A DNA stretch of 64,000 nt from Gracilaria gracilis (GCA_030374805.1 JARGSG010000223.1:310001-374000); one strand, 5' to 3'; counted from the first letter of the stretch, positions 34,006-46,329 are shown. Numbers and translations are program-made. Notes: generated by a model from the sequence alone, not told the origin.

Positions 34006-36370
34006 TATTATCTAGGAGCAACTGGAATATGTTGTACGCAGCGATCGGTGAATTTCGGGTTTTGCAGAGGCACCTGGAAGAGATCCCAAGTGGTGAGAGA
34101 ATTTATTTGAAACTGCGGTAGGGTACGGACTAGGCCTCAGGAAAGAAAGCTCAATAATTAAATTTGATGACGTGTACACGGAGTTAGACCCAATAGGGCA
34201 AATGTGGCGGGAAAGGATGGGCTGGGGGCGAAAAGGGGATACTTGATACAGCTTGGACTCAGGGTGCAGTAGGAATGGATTTTGTAGGGGGAAAGAAGTG
34301 TTTGGAGGAGAAGTAGGGACATTTCGGGTGGACGAGAATGGGTGAGTTGGTGAAGGTTAGAAGGATGAGAGGTGGAGAAAAGTTGATTTTATGAGTTCTG
34401 TAGCCGAAGAAGGGGAGGGACGTATGACGTGAATCTTCAGGGCAGATGCACCTGGTTCTGCTCTTTCGATTTGGGGTAGAATCTCCGGCGAAGAAAGAAG
34501 GTTCGGACTAGCTGTGTGCTGGTGTGCTGGGTTGTGTTAAATTACTGAGAAAATGATTACGGCTGTCGTCAGGGTTGTAAAGCGTGCTTCGAGATATTTT
34601 GCAGGGTACAAACAAGTGTTGAGGAGATTATAGCACAACCGATGTTAAGATAGCTGTATTATCAAGGTTTATGGCAATGTGGCAAGCCGTGGAATAGTAA
34701 GAATTTAGAGCCCTGCCCTATGAACCTCGAAGTTGTCCCAAACATGGCTCAAAATTGGACCATAATTGTACATTTCGGTTCAAAATTTGCTAGAAGTGCT
34801 GTTCAGGTAAAAAGACGTCGGTCATGGGCAAAATTATATGGCCGACATTTGTGAGATATAAGGGCAAAATGCGGGCATTAAGGTCCTCAGTGACAGTCAT
34901 ATTCTAACGCCAACAACATTTTCCACCCAGTTTTGAATGATTTTGCAGAATTGCGTACTAATTTCGTCCACATTTACGAAATTTTTTGAACAATTTCGAT
35001 GTTCATAAAGCCTGTGCACAGATTTCCGTACTGTAGTGTACCCCTTTGAAAAGAAGGGGGGTCAAAGATTTTTACGAGAAAGGCAACGGGGTTTGCCGAG
35101 TTAGCTAAGCCATGTTTATTTTGTTTGATGTTCTGGTCGGTACTAGGGAAAGGGTTTCGGTCCGGGTGTACATAACGCATTGGGTTTTAAGTTTCAATAA
35201 TGGTCTCGGTGTCATCAGTGGCTTTATGGGTTTGGGGCCGATGGGTTAGTCCTCAAAAATATAGAGAGTTAAAAGAACTCAAATCGTAGAAATTATAAGA
35301 TTTTACGGTGGAGAAGGCCAAGGTTCCAATCTTTCTTTTCTGGGTTTGGGATATTGGCGTTTGGTGCCTGAGTTGACCGGTCTTCCTTCAATCCTGGCGC
35401 GCTTGACTTGTAGAAAGAGCCTGAGTCACGCCAGAAATGCGTGGGACCGGTATCTAGGACGTTTTCGACATTTACAAGGAGTTTGTTCTTCGTACAATAC
35501 GTTAGCATTCAAAAATCGATGATTATGTTGTGAGGTGTCTGGTATATGCCCTTCACTCTCATCAGAGCAGATGCCAAAATACTGGCGATTACTCCGAAAC
35601 TATTTTTGGTTTGTCGGATCTCCGTCGTGTTCTGGGATTAAGACAGTAGATTTCATCCAGAATGGTCCAATTCTTTCCGTTCTTTCTTAACACTGAATTG
35701 AGCACTGCACACGAGCCGCTCTTTGCATCGCCGTTCCCACTTTCGGCGCTTCCCTACAGGATGGTGTCCCGCCTTTCTCTTCCAATGGTCGAATCATAGT
35801 CATCGGAAAGTAGGCTCTGGAAATAGCTGAGTGCCTCTGGACCGTAGGTCTTATTGGCGTGATTTTCAAGGAAAACGCCTTTTTCTAGTCTTACTACCAA
35901 AAGCTCGTTTGGATCTCTTCCTTCAATCTCGTCGGTTCTGCATTTGGGTTCGTTACCATGCATGAAGTGGCTATCAAGTACAAAACAATTGTCTCAACTA
36001 TAATGAACGAGCTTCTATTTATATTTCTTTTCTACAAAGGTCTTTTCTTCAATTATCTCTTCTACAGTGAAATTCCTTCTGAAATACATTAGCACCCATA
36101 ATACCTTCCCAGTCTCTTTCTCAGAGTACTAATCCAGAAATGTTTACTTCTATCTCACTTCCGCAGAAGAAAAACTAGCCGAAAGGCAGGACTCTACCTC
36201 TTTCCACACCAACTATGTCAATGTTCTTAGACATGACATTCTCTAGTGGTTATAACAAACTGTAAACCTTCGATTTGTTGCAATTACAAACACAACCCGT
36301 TTTTGTTCTTCGGTCTTTGTTAAAAAAACAGACACACACAACAGTGTAAATGATACATTATAACTACTCA
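34006..36370. other. Unassigned region right of array 1
   Basis: 34.05-34.6 kb is purine-rich on the plus strand, which resembles the antisense of the pyrimidine-rich coding style of the 10.7-13.9 kb transposase, but no motif is readable. Short minus frames at 35963-35754 (69 codons, E-L-L-V-V-R-L-E-K-G-V) and 35508-35293 have protein-like composition but no recognised family. 36.0-36.35 kb is AT-rich. No repeat shared with the rest of the window was noticed. Confidence 0.35.
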
Positions 36371-36376
36371 TCGTCT

Positions 36377-38526
36377 TCAAGCCCTTATCATCTGTCTTTC
36401 CTCGTAATTCTTATCTGTATTCTCAGCATGGCCGCCTGAAAACTTCTTTTCTTCCTCCTTGTATTCATCCTCTTCATCTTCTATATATTTCATTTTACTC
36501 TCTTCCTCCAGACTTTGATCATCTTCCGGCGGGTCGTTTGGGTTTTCTCCTAGCCCAAAGTCCCCATCTACAAAGTCTAGCCGAAACGCCGGCTCCCTAT
36601 GCACTGCTTCAGGGAGCTTTCATTCTTCTGGTACGAGGTACATGTGATACCCCAGGCAATTTTCTTCCACCAACGCCTCCATGTACCTAGCTCCCGCACG
36701 AAATACATCCCCTCTCCAACTAAACAGAGAATAAGGCGAAACTCTGAACTTCTTCACTATCATTGTACGTGATAACCTCCTCACACTCTTGTTATCCGTC
36801 ACATACATATTATGTGACCTATCACAAACCCATATCACAAACGAAATCCCCCAGAGGCCATCATGAAGAACCACGGAATATCTCCCTTATCCTTCTCCAC
36901 ATTCGTCAACCCTCGGAAATCAGTGTGCAATAACTGCCTTGGGCATTCTTCTCCCGTACACAACACTTGACCTCCGGTCTGCGGCACATAAATTCTTTTC
37001 TTCGCCGTCATGTTGTTACAAAGGCGAAGAGCCGATACAATTTGGCCAAAACCTGCATCCAACGACGCCCACCTTCTCACCATCATCACAATTTTCTCAT
37101 TAGATTCTATGCAATCAACAATCCTCTTCTTCGTCGTAATATATCGTCCAGTTCCCGGCATCCTGTCTCCAGCATCTTTATGATGGGATTCCATTTCGTT
37201 CGGTTCTCTTCAAGCTTCAAGGGTAGCTGAGCTTAAAAGTCCTTCTCAAAGAACTCCAGAGACCCCTTCGTCACATCTTTATCCACCACCACGCCCCTCT
37301 TCTTTGCCTTCTCTGACATACCTTCGTAAGTTCTGTAGTGTTACAAAAACACAGAAACCACTTTCCATCAGCTCCATTCTCTGGTTCACAAAGTACTCTC
37401 AAGCGAGTTCATCCCTCTCCATCGCCGCCATCCAAAGAGCTTCTCCCTCCCCTCTCGGATATCTCTTCAACGGAAGCGATACCCCAAGAATTGGTTATTT
37501 AGTACTCCTCAGCTTCTTGTCCATATTTTAGGTAGCATTCCAGTTCACCTCGTGATGAACTGATCTCAAATCCGCAACACCCAAACACCCCGCCCTGTGC
37601 TACTTTCGCCAGTGAATTATCTCCATCCATGGGTGCTGATGTTCTAGTACATTCTTCCATCCCGGCCACTCACTCGGTAGCGCAACCACGAGAATCGGCC
37701 ACAACATATCCGACCCATCAGCCCATTGAACTGTCCTATTAATCCCTTTCGGTGGATTCTCGGGATTCTTATCTTCAAACCCACGCGTCGTTTCTTCCTC
37801 CACCCCTTCTTACTCGTCTTGAACGAACCTAATATCGTCCTCACTGCCACCGATTTCATCTTTGCTGGATGACACCAAATTGATATTCTGTTCTTTGAAG
37901 AAATTCTGCAATGCCGGATTCATCATACTCGTGAAAAAAGTAACAATATCGATTAGTTTATCTCCAAAAGGTGCCTTCACGGTGCTCTTTTTCATCCTCT
38001 TCGCAGCAGGCTGGGATTTTACCTCATCTTCATCGTCAGTAAGTTCAATTAACTTCCTCTTCATATTTTTCCCAGCCTTGCTACTCCAATTTTCTTTGAG
38101 CCGACCCGGAGCATTCTTTTTCCATGTGCTCTGCTTCAACATTGATGGCTCTTCTGTAGGGTCTTCCTCCAGCATGGGAGCGTCAACCGACATGGAAGCT
38201 TTTTCTTCCTCATTAGGTGATGCGGTGGACGTACCATCACCTACACCCACGACTCTAACCACCTCCTCTCCCACCTCCTTCCCCTTTTCTGAAGTTTGAA
38301 GCGATACTTTGAAAACTTTTTTAAGCTTCTTACCCGCAGTCTCCACCTTTGTAGACACCATCCCGTCCCGCAAACACCTCGAACTGCTAAATTCCATTCT
38401 GGCTGTCCGCATACCCAGATATTCCATCACAGACACATTCTTTTCTCCTAAGTTGAATACGGTCGGCAATACTTCTTCAACACTAATCTTTTTCTTCTTC
38501 GCAGTGAGATCACATAGATTGTACAT
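36377..38526 (-). pseudogene. Broken gene with cupin/2OG-dioxygenase-like C-terminus
   Basis: On the minus strand, 38526-37810 is a 238-codon charged, disordered N-terminal region with Lys/Arg clusters (K-R-K-L-I-E, A-A-K-R-M-K-K) and acidic stretches, suggesting a nuclear protein. After frame changes a second part reads R-Q-L-L-H-T-D-F, then W-F-F-M-M-A-S-G, V-I-W-V-C-D-R-S-H, S-P-Y-S-L-F-x-x-R-G-D-V-F-R-A-G-A and Y-H-M-Y-L-V-P. That succession matches a double-stranded beta-helix with an H-x-D metal motif (His codon 36925-36927) and a distal G-D-x-F-H-A-G motif. Here the distal His is Arg (codon CGT at 36698-36700). The tail 36604-36377 is very acidic. At least three frame breaks. The dioxygenase reading is inference. 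Confidence 0.45.
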
Positions 38527-38804
38527 TTCTATGGCAAATTGAAAAAAACACCAGCTAACTGCTTCAACGTGATGCTTCTCAAATTCATATGCAATTCGTC
38601 CACGACGTTGTGCACAAAAAATACCGTTCTATGAATTTTGTCTGCAAATTATATCTTCAGCACATTTGAACTCATCTCATTCAGGAGCTTCCTGAGTCCC
38701 TAGTACCTTGTTTATTTTAATGGTCTTCCCTCCTTTCTTCCCCACAGCACAACATGCAGACAACAGACTATACCCACCCACTTCCCGCCTTACCCATGCA
38801 AGTA

Positions 38805-39580
38805 TCATAGCACAAGAACTGGGTGACATCCATCTACGAAGGTTACGGGCTCAACAATTATTCCTTCAATAACTATTAAATACATATCATAATACCCTGG
38901 ATATGCCACAGCAATCGAACCTGCTGACGGAAGCCATCCAAAGTTGCGAAATTTCATCATCTTCGCCTCTTTGTCTACAAGGATTCGATTTTGCTCGATA
39001 AAGAACCTTGCGAACGAGTGCCAATAATTGAAACAGCGTTTGGTTGTGCTCAACAACTTACCTGGCCACTGAGTGGGGATTCTGTTTGTGCACGTGTACG
39101 CATCGTCAGCGGCTATCCAATATTCTGGCACAAGGCTGTTTCTTCCTTCGTCCAGGAAGGTTTCTAAACCACTCATGGCAGATGCCGTGCTATTGTGAGT
39201 CAATCTCGGCGACGTGCACGATATAAAAGTGAAGTGATAATCATAATGGCACATAGCGTGCAGGTTGAAGGCCAAGAAGCGGTTTTGAATGTAGTATGTA
39301 CAGGAATTGGTGACCTCTGTCGCTGATGTCTCTCTAATGTTGACGGAAATTCCATCCAGCGCCCTCTAACACATTTCTATAGCACTTTATTTCCTTTGCG
39401 AAAAGTCTTTTCCAACCCTCGAAAGCGTTCCTCATCCTGGTAGGGAAGTGGAGGTACAGAATTTTATTCAGTATTTTACTAATGGTGTCCTCTATATAGT
39501 AGTAGATTGTAGAAAATGGTCGCAAACTCGCCATGTTAAAGTCAAAGTAGGAACCTCCGACAAATTTTCTTATAGTCACA
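38805..39580 (-). pseudogene. PIF/Harbinger-like transposase fragment
   Basis: The upstream frame (39579-39334) reads V-G-G-S-Y-F-D-F, then S-T-I-Y-Y-Y-I-E-D-T and H-F-P-T, matching the N-terminal A-G-G-S-Y ... S-T-x-Y ... F-P blocks of Harbinger transposases (DDE_Tnp_4 type). The 156-codon frame 39275-38805 has Y-W-I-A-A-D-D-A-Y and F-N-Y-W-H-S-F-A-R-F-F-I-E-Q. These correspond to the second catalytic Asp region (G-D-x-A-Y-P) and the F-N-x-x-x-S-x-x-R-x-x-V-E catalytic Glu helix. The region with the first Asp is damaged by the frame change near 39300. These nucleases move DNA transposons by cut and paste. No terminal inverted repeats or target duplication were found by eye. Confidence 0.65.
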
Positions 39581-39599
39581 GCTCAGCGGTGGTCTGAGT

Positions 39600-41870
39600 A
39601 TTTTGAACTATTCCCCGTGCTTTACGGTACAGAACGTTTCACTCGTAATTTTTACTATATCGCTACAAGTTTGCTTCTCTTTCGGGAAACCAAACTGCTA
39701 CCACCCGTTCTTTACGACTTAAAAGCATTGCCCTAGGCTTCAGAAGCGCAACGGATACCGAAACGTAAAATACTACGGAAGGAAACCCTTCAGCAATACG
39801 CGAGCGGTTCATGTTAGATCTCGGTTGTGAAAGGAAAAAAGAAGAGACGGCAAAGTGAAAGCGATGCCGGTTAATCTTGCTGAATTTACAGCTGTCCATT
39901 TCTAACGCCATATAATACTAAATCGGCAATTTTTTGATATGGCTAATAGCATATGGCCGGCTTTCCAAACCATCAAATCCTATTTCCATACCAAAAAACA
40001 TGTATTATAACGGGTCTTAGTCTGTCATGAACAAGCAATTTATGCGAACTAAGAAAATGGACAAGACGAAGGTGGATTAAAAAGAAGACAAGAGAAAGAA
40101 CCGGTATTTTCCCTGTTTCTTACCGTCTCGAAAATGGAAATGATTTTTTACATCATGACTCGCCATCCGCCAATATAAGCCTCTGTTCTTCTGTTTTGTG
40201 CTTTTTTAGTATCAAGCTAATGTTACGGTAGAGTAATATTGGGCCTGATAATTCCTTGAAAACTTTCGGACGTGCCATTGCACCTAATTGAATTGGATTG
40301 CTGTGCATTTGAAAAGGGCGATCACAAGATGAACTCCAGTGCTTAACATCTTTGCGATGTATTTGAGTGATGATGTCTAGCCAATTTATCGCACTTCAGC
40401 GCTTCTCAAGTTCTTTTTTTGGATTTTAAATCATTTTTGAAGTCTGCTTTTGAAGTTAGACGCGCAAAGTACTCAGATATAATTCTCGAATAATTTTAAT
40501 GAGTACTTTGAATCTAAAAAGAATTATGCGAGAGGTTTTGGGCGGTGAATATGTCGTACAAATAACAATTAGATGTGAGAGAGCCTGTAGTATGGGGCAC
40601 ACAAGGGCTCCAACGGAAGGAGAAAATCACACAAACCAATACTCTAGTAGGGCACTTCAAACCCGCAGAGACAAGTGGCAGGGCAACTAGCCTAAACCGT
40701 TCAAATTTACTGCTGTAGACGTCAAATCGTGGTAAAACCTGAATATAATAGAGTACTAGCAGAACAAGATAGTAGAGATAATACTCCAGTGCTGCCTGAC
40801 TCTACCATACCCAGGGAAGTGAGGTTCACCATCTTTGTTTACAAGTTGCACCCCTCACGGTCTTCTCTATTGGTATTAGGTTGCACAGCTGACCATGAAC
40901 TATGTTAATGGGCCAGCGAGGCTGTTCTAAGTCACGCTCTCCATGCGTGGATACTACAATAGAAATTGGAAATTGGCTTGTTGATTAGGTAGGATGAAGA
41001 CAGCAATACTGCATGCATTACCTACATGGCATATATTCTGAAGAGGTCTCACTATACTACAGAGCACCTTCTTACGCCTGAGACACACCTTACTGGCTCT
41101 TTTGATCTTCTCACCGTATGAGTTGTACCATCGTTCTTGGGTCATTCCATTGCGCTCAGATCGTGCCATTCCGTTCCTCGTGCCTATAACTTCCAACCCT
41201 TGAGGGAGCTCAAGTTGTGGTCTATTGTCCCGGGTAGTGTTTTAGTATGTCCGATAGAATGTTCAGGTATGAAGGAAAGTAGGAACGTGCTAATCAAGCG
41301 TCTACGTACAAAGGGTGGGGTTAAATAGATGTCCCAGCACGATGGTTTGGCCCCGTGTACCGTTAATGAGTGAGTGCTGGAATGACTGGTAAGGCGTGTA
41401 TGTTGAATAAGTGGCTGTGCTGTGTAGTGCCGGGCCGTGACAGGGCTATCCGACCTATCGCACAGTACTTAATAAGGTGACCGAGACCCGATATTTAGTT
41501 GTAGCTCAGATCTCGTGCACCCCAATCGTAAGCGACAAGCATCTTCTGCCTATATTCTTTTTGGTCATTTTGCACTCCCAATAGATTCACCATAACTTTC
41601 CTTAAGTTTTTGCAGATCTTTATTATTCTTTTGCGCGTTTTCATTCCTGCCTGGCGATACCATCCGTCCAATTTCCCTTCGACTGCTAGGTGCGTCCGCC
41701 TCGTCTCTTCGTTCAGACTCATTAAAAGTTACACGACTGTACGCCTTCGTTGCTTCTGTTCCAAGGCCGCCTCGGAATGTCTCCTTCCTTCTGTATATCA
41801 TATTGATCTTTCTATCTAGAAGTAAAATTAGAGATCGTAGATAGTGGGAAAACTGATCCTGGAACCAGTT
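39600..41870. other. Unassigned region between Harbinger fragment and element 3
   Basis: Minus frames at 39911-39663, 41196-40954 and 41801-41495 have mixed charged composition but no recognised family. The last is overlapped in two frames, like a decayed coding segment. I looked for an LTR of element 3 here, sharing sequence with 50.7-51.3 kb, and saw none. Confidence 0.3.
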
Positions 41871-41879
41871 CGTACAGCA

Positions 41880-42454
41880 TGAGTCATCGTTCGCACAGGG
41901 AAATGGATGAAGAGTCTTCGGTCGAAACGTATGCTCATACCAGTAACCAGTCGCGCCACTTCAGAAGTCACTTCGGGTGACCAACAAAGTATCGGAAGCA
42001 ACGTGACGCCCCAATTTATGGCTTTAGAGGAACCTGAGCATATAATCCGTCACGGTCACGCACGAAACAAGTTGAGATTCGCATGGAATGAGGACGAGGC
42101 AGCCACGCTCGCCTCTTTTTCAGGACCTTAGACACATGCAAAATGTGGAGCTGTCCCTGCGTAGCTTCACTATACCGAAGGGACAACTGCAGGTCACTCT
42201 GGGCTGGGATTGCTGCATATGCCATTCAGAGTCTCCAAACGAAAATTGAGCTTGAAGTTCCCGTTGCCGTGGAATCATACCTCAACAATTGCGTCCCGAC
42301 GCTTCTGCATGAGGATATCCGACCGATGGTACATGAAAAGGCCAGGGGTACTCTGAGAAGAGACCGTTTGCAACTTGAGGCTTCAGCTCTGGATAATAAA
42401 ATGGCCACCATGGTATCCCAGCTACCGACCCACCCCCCAAAATTTATCCATTAA
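41880..42454 (+). pseudogene. gag N-terminal region, element 3
   Basis: A frame from the ATG at 41880 (M-S-H-R-S-H-R-E-M-D-E-E) is broken after about 36 codons. A 103-codon frame at 42143-42454 then contains an uninterrupted helical, charged stretch (S-L-Q-T-K-I-E-L-E-V, L-H-E-D-I-R-P-M-V-H-E-K-A-R). Composition and position before the capsid suggest gag N-terminus. There is no recognised domain, so the assignment rests on context. Confidence 0.4.
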
Positions 42455-42568
42455 AAGTACGAATAACGCACCCCTTCACGGCGCAAGGTAACACCGAGCT
42501 ACCGACCCAATCCCCAAAATTATCCATTCAGCGTACGGATAATGCACCCCATCACGGCGCAGGAGGAC
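42420..42568 (+). repeat. 77-bp direct tandem duplication in gag
   Basis: Both copies start AGCTACCGACCCA, at 42420 and 42497, and run through CACGGCGCA with about a dozen differences. Period is 77 bp, which is not a multiple of three, so the duplication itself shifts the reading frame. Confidence 0.75.
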
Positions 42569-43199
42569 TCCTCCTGGAACTGAAGAAAGGCCGGCAGAGG
42601 GATCAGACCAGAATGTTTCTCCTGCCACCTCCCATCAAAATAATCAGAGTGGAAGCCCAGGAGACTCCTCCAACGGGTGAAGTAATTGTTACTATACAGG
42701 TGATAAACCGAGCGGAAGTTCCGATTCGAGTGATGAGCTCTATTAACGGAAAAATATTGGCCCCAGAGAAGCGGGCGGTCAACCAGAACGGACTCGGAAC
42801 TCGAAGTTATCATTGGGTTGCGACCGCATGGATTTGGAAGTCGATCGACACTTCAAAAGCCCTCGATGGAGGGAAAGTCCGATCGTTATGGTTCCAGTTC
42901 GGATAGACCAATTCTGAAACGTCTCATGCCCTTGAAAGAGAAGCTTGCTAAGGTGGTGGACTGCCGTATCAAGTTTACTCAAAGGGAGCCAGAAGTACGA
43001 TTCGAAAGTGCGGCGCAAGATTGCGCAGTCTCAAAAGAAATTGAATGTCCAAATGAAGTGTAATTCTTTCAAGACAGGTCTGATATCTCTAGTTAATTTT
43101 TTATAGCGGTTTAAAACCCCTTGAAACAATGACAGTATCACTGAACGCACAGTCTTCTGGTGTTTCTAATTTTACCTGACCAGACTAGCGCACGCTCCA

Positions 43200-43830
43200 G
43201 TCCAGTCTCTTGTCGAAGGTGAGTCTGGCGCTGTCAACCGCGCTCGAGATGAGTCCCACCATACGTACGAAGCTGTGGTCAAATTTCTGTTGCCCCAGTA
43301 CGCAACGGATTAAAACATCGCAGATGGAACAACAGAAGTCCACCTCCACCGCCAGGCGTCAAGCATGTCTGAAACAGAATACCCCCGGAAGCTCTGAGCG
43401 AAAGCCCTCCGTTGCGGAAATGCCTTTACCGATCGAAATTCGAAGTGGGTTTTCTTTAAATGTCCCCTTGCTGCCATACGGTCGCGTATGAATAAACACC
43501 CGAACTCCGGTCCCAGTACCAGATAAGATGCACTCGCCGATACGCGGAATCTTACGGAGACATTCATCATGCGAAACTTTGATATTCCGTTTGGGTCGAT
43601 ACTCAAAAAGCCATGATCTCAGAAAGAGTTTTCTTTTACCGCCCAAAAGGTGGACAGTATCGATACCCCACCGAAACCGATTATTTTTTGTATCAGATGA
43701 TGACCTAAAACATGTCGTCGCTGTGTCCCGCACGTCCTTTATGCCTTCAACTCCGATCACGCCCTCGCTTTCAAGGCCTGCTCAATTGGTTGGCATTTTT
43801 CTAAGTCTTTCCGGCTCCAAAATTTGAATA
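43200..43830 (+). pseudogene. Second, different gag capsid fragment (family B)
   Basis: Plus-strand reading, with stops, gives E-A-V-V-K-F-L-L-P-Q-Y-A-T, then S-M-S-E-T-E-Y-x-x-K-L-x-A-K-A-L-R-C-G-N-A-F-T-D-R and P-L-A-A-I-R-S-R-M. Spacing is that of a retrotransposon capsid (E-T-E-Y ... R-C-G-N). The sequence clearly differs from the family A capsid that follows at 44.0 kb, so the window holds two successive capsid-like segments. It ends in a Ser/Thr/Pro-rich stretch (T-S-F-M-P-S-T-P-I-T-P-S-L-S-R-P). Nested insertion or recombination between elements is likely. Confidence 0.5.
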
Positions 43831-43949
43831 TCCCAGGATCAAGTGCTCAATTAACCGTTTTGGTTTTGCCTTTCACGGAACCATCTGTTGTCACTTGCTC
43901 CCACCAAACCTAAAAAAGTAGTTGCCGGCCATCCTAGATATGAACTACC

Positions 43950-44500
43950 AGCTCTGCCAGGACGAAGGCTATTAAATTACTTCTAGACCATACTGAAACC
44001 TCAGACCACAAGGTTCGTGTTTCTCAAGAAGTAGTAACCTGTTTAGCCGTGGCTGTGCAGTACCTCCAGAGATCCTATGCTACAAGAAACGCAATTCAAG
44101 ATGTCATATTTGCAGTGCTCAACATAGAGCAAAGACCGGGAGAGACAGAGACCGTTTATTATATACGGTGGAATAAGACCTTTCACCGCTGTGGAAACAT
44201 CTGTCTGCGGGTGAGCGATGTATCAGGTTTGTATATGGCTTGGCTGCCTTGATTACGAGTTGGATTGCCAGTTATCGGAAGAACAAGATCAAAATTTCTT
44301 CATTGGAGCTGGTTCAAATTTTCCAATCTGGGGGAGATGAGTTTCGAGCGCGTGACGGCATTAGACACCCCAGGTGCGGGCCCTTCCATTTAGAAGAGAG
44401 GGATTCGTCACTGCCCCAATCGAGAGGTTCAGCCCATTTCAATTACAATAACTTGAATCTAGTGCAGACTGACCAGTCTTTCGCAACATTGGACCTGTAA
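43950..44500 (+). pseudogene. gag capsid (family A), element 3
   Basis: The frames 44049-44252 and 44240-44500 contain V-Q-Y-L-Q-R-S-Y-A-T-R-N-A-I-Q, G-E-T-E-T-V-Y-Y-I-R-W-N-K, H-R-C-G-N-I and S-L-E-L-V-Q. All have counterparts in the element 2 capsid (9.46-9.8 kb), which supports common ancestry. Capsid forms the virus-like particle. One frameshift near 44245 splits it. Confidence 0.7.
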
Positions 44501-44678
44501 TCTACGATGGAACAGACTACAGAAGATTTCAACCCCGCTCTGTACACCGGTAATCGTTTTCCTGCATTGCCAGTGCCACATTCTGGCGGATATCTAAACT
44601 TCAGTCTTGGTTGGTAGATCCCAACTCTTCGAGACAAATGCGAAGGGGGCCAATTTGGATTCTTTTTGTCAGCTCATA

Positions 44679-44720
44679 TGTCACATTTGCTACAACCTTG
44701 GCCACATTGCCTCGAACTGT
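44679..44720 (+). pseudogene. Intact CCHC zinc knuckle motif (nucleocapsid), element 3
   Basis: The codons read C-H-I-C-Y-N-L-G-H-I-A-S-N-C, a perfect C-x2-C-x4-H-x4-C retroviral nucleocapsid knuckle with the usual Gly before His. These knuckles bind the element's RNA. The motif itself is intact, but the frame around it is broken. Confidence 0.85.
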
Positions 44721-45149
44721 ATGGTTCCATTCAGGGATATCGCAAAAATTGTTCCCCATTAGAAGTCGTTGACGCCCGCCGAACGGGAATGTGTTCCCGA
44801 CAAACCGTAATTATGTTTAAAGGCGGATACACAGCCTGGAAAACACGAACCCCCAGTGCGTTAAGTTGAAGTGGCAGCCGCACTTGCGGACCACATAGTT
44901 CTACAAATGGCGGCGACGGTGTGTAAAACGGAGCATGGGTGCCTTTTTTGAAAGAGAGGTGCAACCGAAGTCGGGCTCGAATGGTCCCCAATAACGATTT
45001 TTATAAGTAAGATGGCCACGGCAGACGTCGACTCGGGACATCTTGGTATTCTCCGTCATCCGTGGGTACACAAATGCAACGCCCTTGCCCTAGATAGAGT
45101 CCTGGTCATGTCACAACGAAACTATAAAGTTTTTGTCGACCTCGTTGTA

Positions 45150-45440
45150 TTCGATAAATATATGATTTGGCAGTTATCCGTTCATGATACGAGTGATAGT
45201 TCAAAATTTTTTGTTCAATCGATTATTCTGCCGAAGTTATGGTCCCAAATTTTCCCAGTTCCTACGACCGATATAGAGGATGCAAACAATATGCCCCTTT
45301 CAATCGTGGGTGTAACCGACCAGATCGTCAGGATTGGCTCTTGCGCTGTCCGCCCAACTTTTTCGTTTGCAAACCGTTGGCTCCACCGGTAGTATTCGGA
45401 TTTGATTTTTGCTTCCATTTTGTCAAAGCAATTCGACCGT
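45150..45440 (+). pseudogene. Aspartic protease remnant, element 3
   Basis: Within the open frame 45012-45392 the reading D-T-S-D-S-S-K-F-F-V-Q-S occupies the place of the D-S/T-G-x-S-x-x-F-V active site. It is followed by D-A-N-N-x-x-L-S-I-V-G-V-T and R-I-G-S-C, the flap-region pattern of Ty3/gypsy proteases. The catalytic Gly is lost, so it would be inactive. Confidence 0.55.
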
Positions 45441-45530
45441 GAAAAATAATCGTCTAAGTAGAGGACGAAAACTGAGCCAGTTGGTCGGCGACCCTTACGA
45501 CAGGCTTTCAAAAGGCCCATTCTCTTTTCA

Positions 45531-46118
45531 GTGGCTCAACAGCCTGCGGAATCTCATCGCTCGTGGACGAAGCTCCGAGTGGCTCGGTTTAATTGCATTC
45601 CCACGGAATCACAGACCTTGGTTACAATCACGTCCACGCAGCACGGACTACACAGAGATCTACCGTTGACTCTTTTCTACGGGAGGCTGAAATTAGCCCT
45701 TGCGAATGAGATTGTAGTTGTTGAACATGAGAAACTCTTTAGGGTATTGGTGGCTGATTTGAACTTCTCTCAACAGAGACTGGTAAGGAATCCGGTTCTT
45801 AGTTCTATTTTCCCACACGCAATGGCAATTGTACCAACACACGTTTCTACCGCCGAGGCTCTTAGAAGTCTCGAAGCCGAGAAGAGGCAGAGGAAGTTTT
45901 CTGATCTTGTCTCATCTGCAACCGCGCCAAAGAATCCATCGGGAGAGACTATGTCGAACTGGCAAGGTAAGAAAGTTTCGAATTCATCGACAGAAGCAAC
46001 GCCGATACCGTCGGAAAGAAGGCCAGAATCACCTGAATCTCAAAAAAAGAACCCCGTACACGATCTCAAATTTCTCCAATTTGACCATGTCCCAGAGTCT
46101 CAGTGTGGAAAGGTATAG
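45531..46118 (+). pseudogene. Protease-RT linker, longest surviving frame of element 3
   Basis: A 195-codon frame with no stop has soluble, charged composition (V-V-V-E-H-E-K-L-F-R-V-L-V-A-D-L-N-F). It becomes Lys/Pro/Ser-rich toward the end and lies between protease and RT. It has no recognised fold. Its openness contrasts with the damaged neighbours and may be chance. Confidence 0.45.
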
Positions 46119-46329
46119 AATATGATCCGGGAGTTCACTCTCATGTAGGATGGTTTCCTTGGGAAGATTTGCATCACCAAACATTGCATAGATTTGCTTC
46201 TGCACACTCTGGCGATCTCGCAAAACCCCTACCGAGCAGGACGGACAGCTCGGGAAGAGTAGAAGACTCAATTCGAGAATATGTTCCACGCTGCAGTTAG
46301 TGAACCGGTTTATTCATCATGCGATTTAC

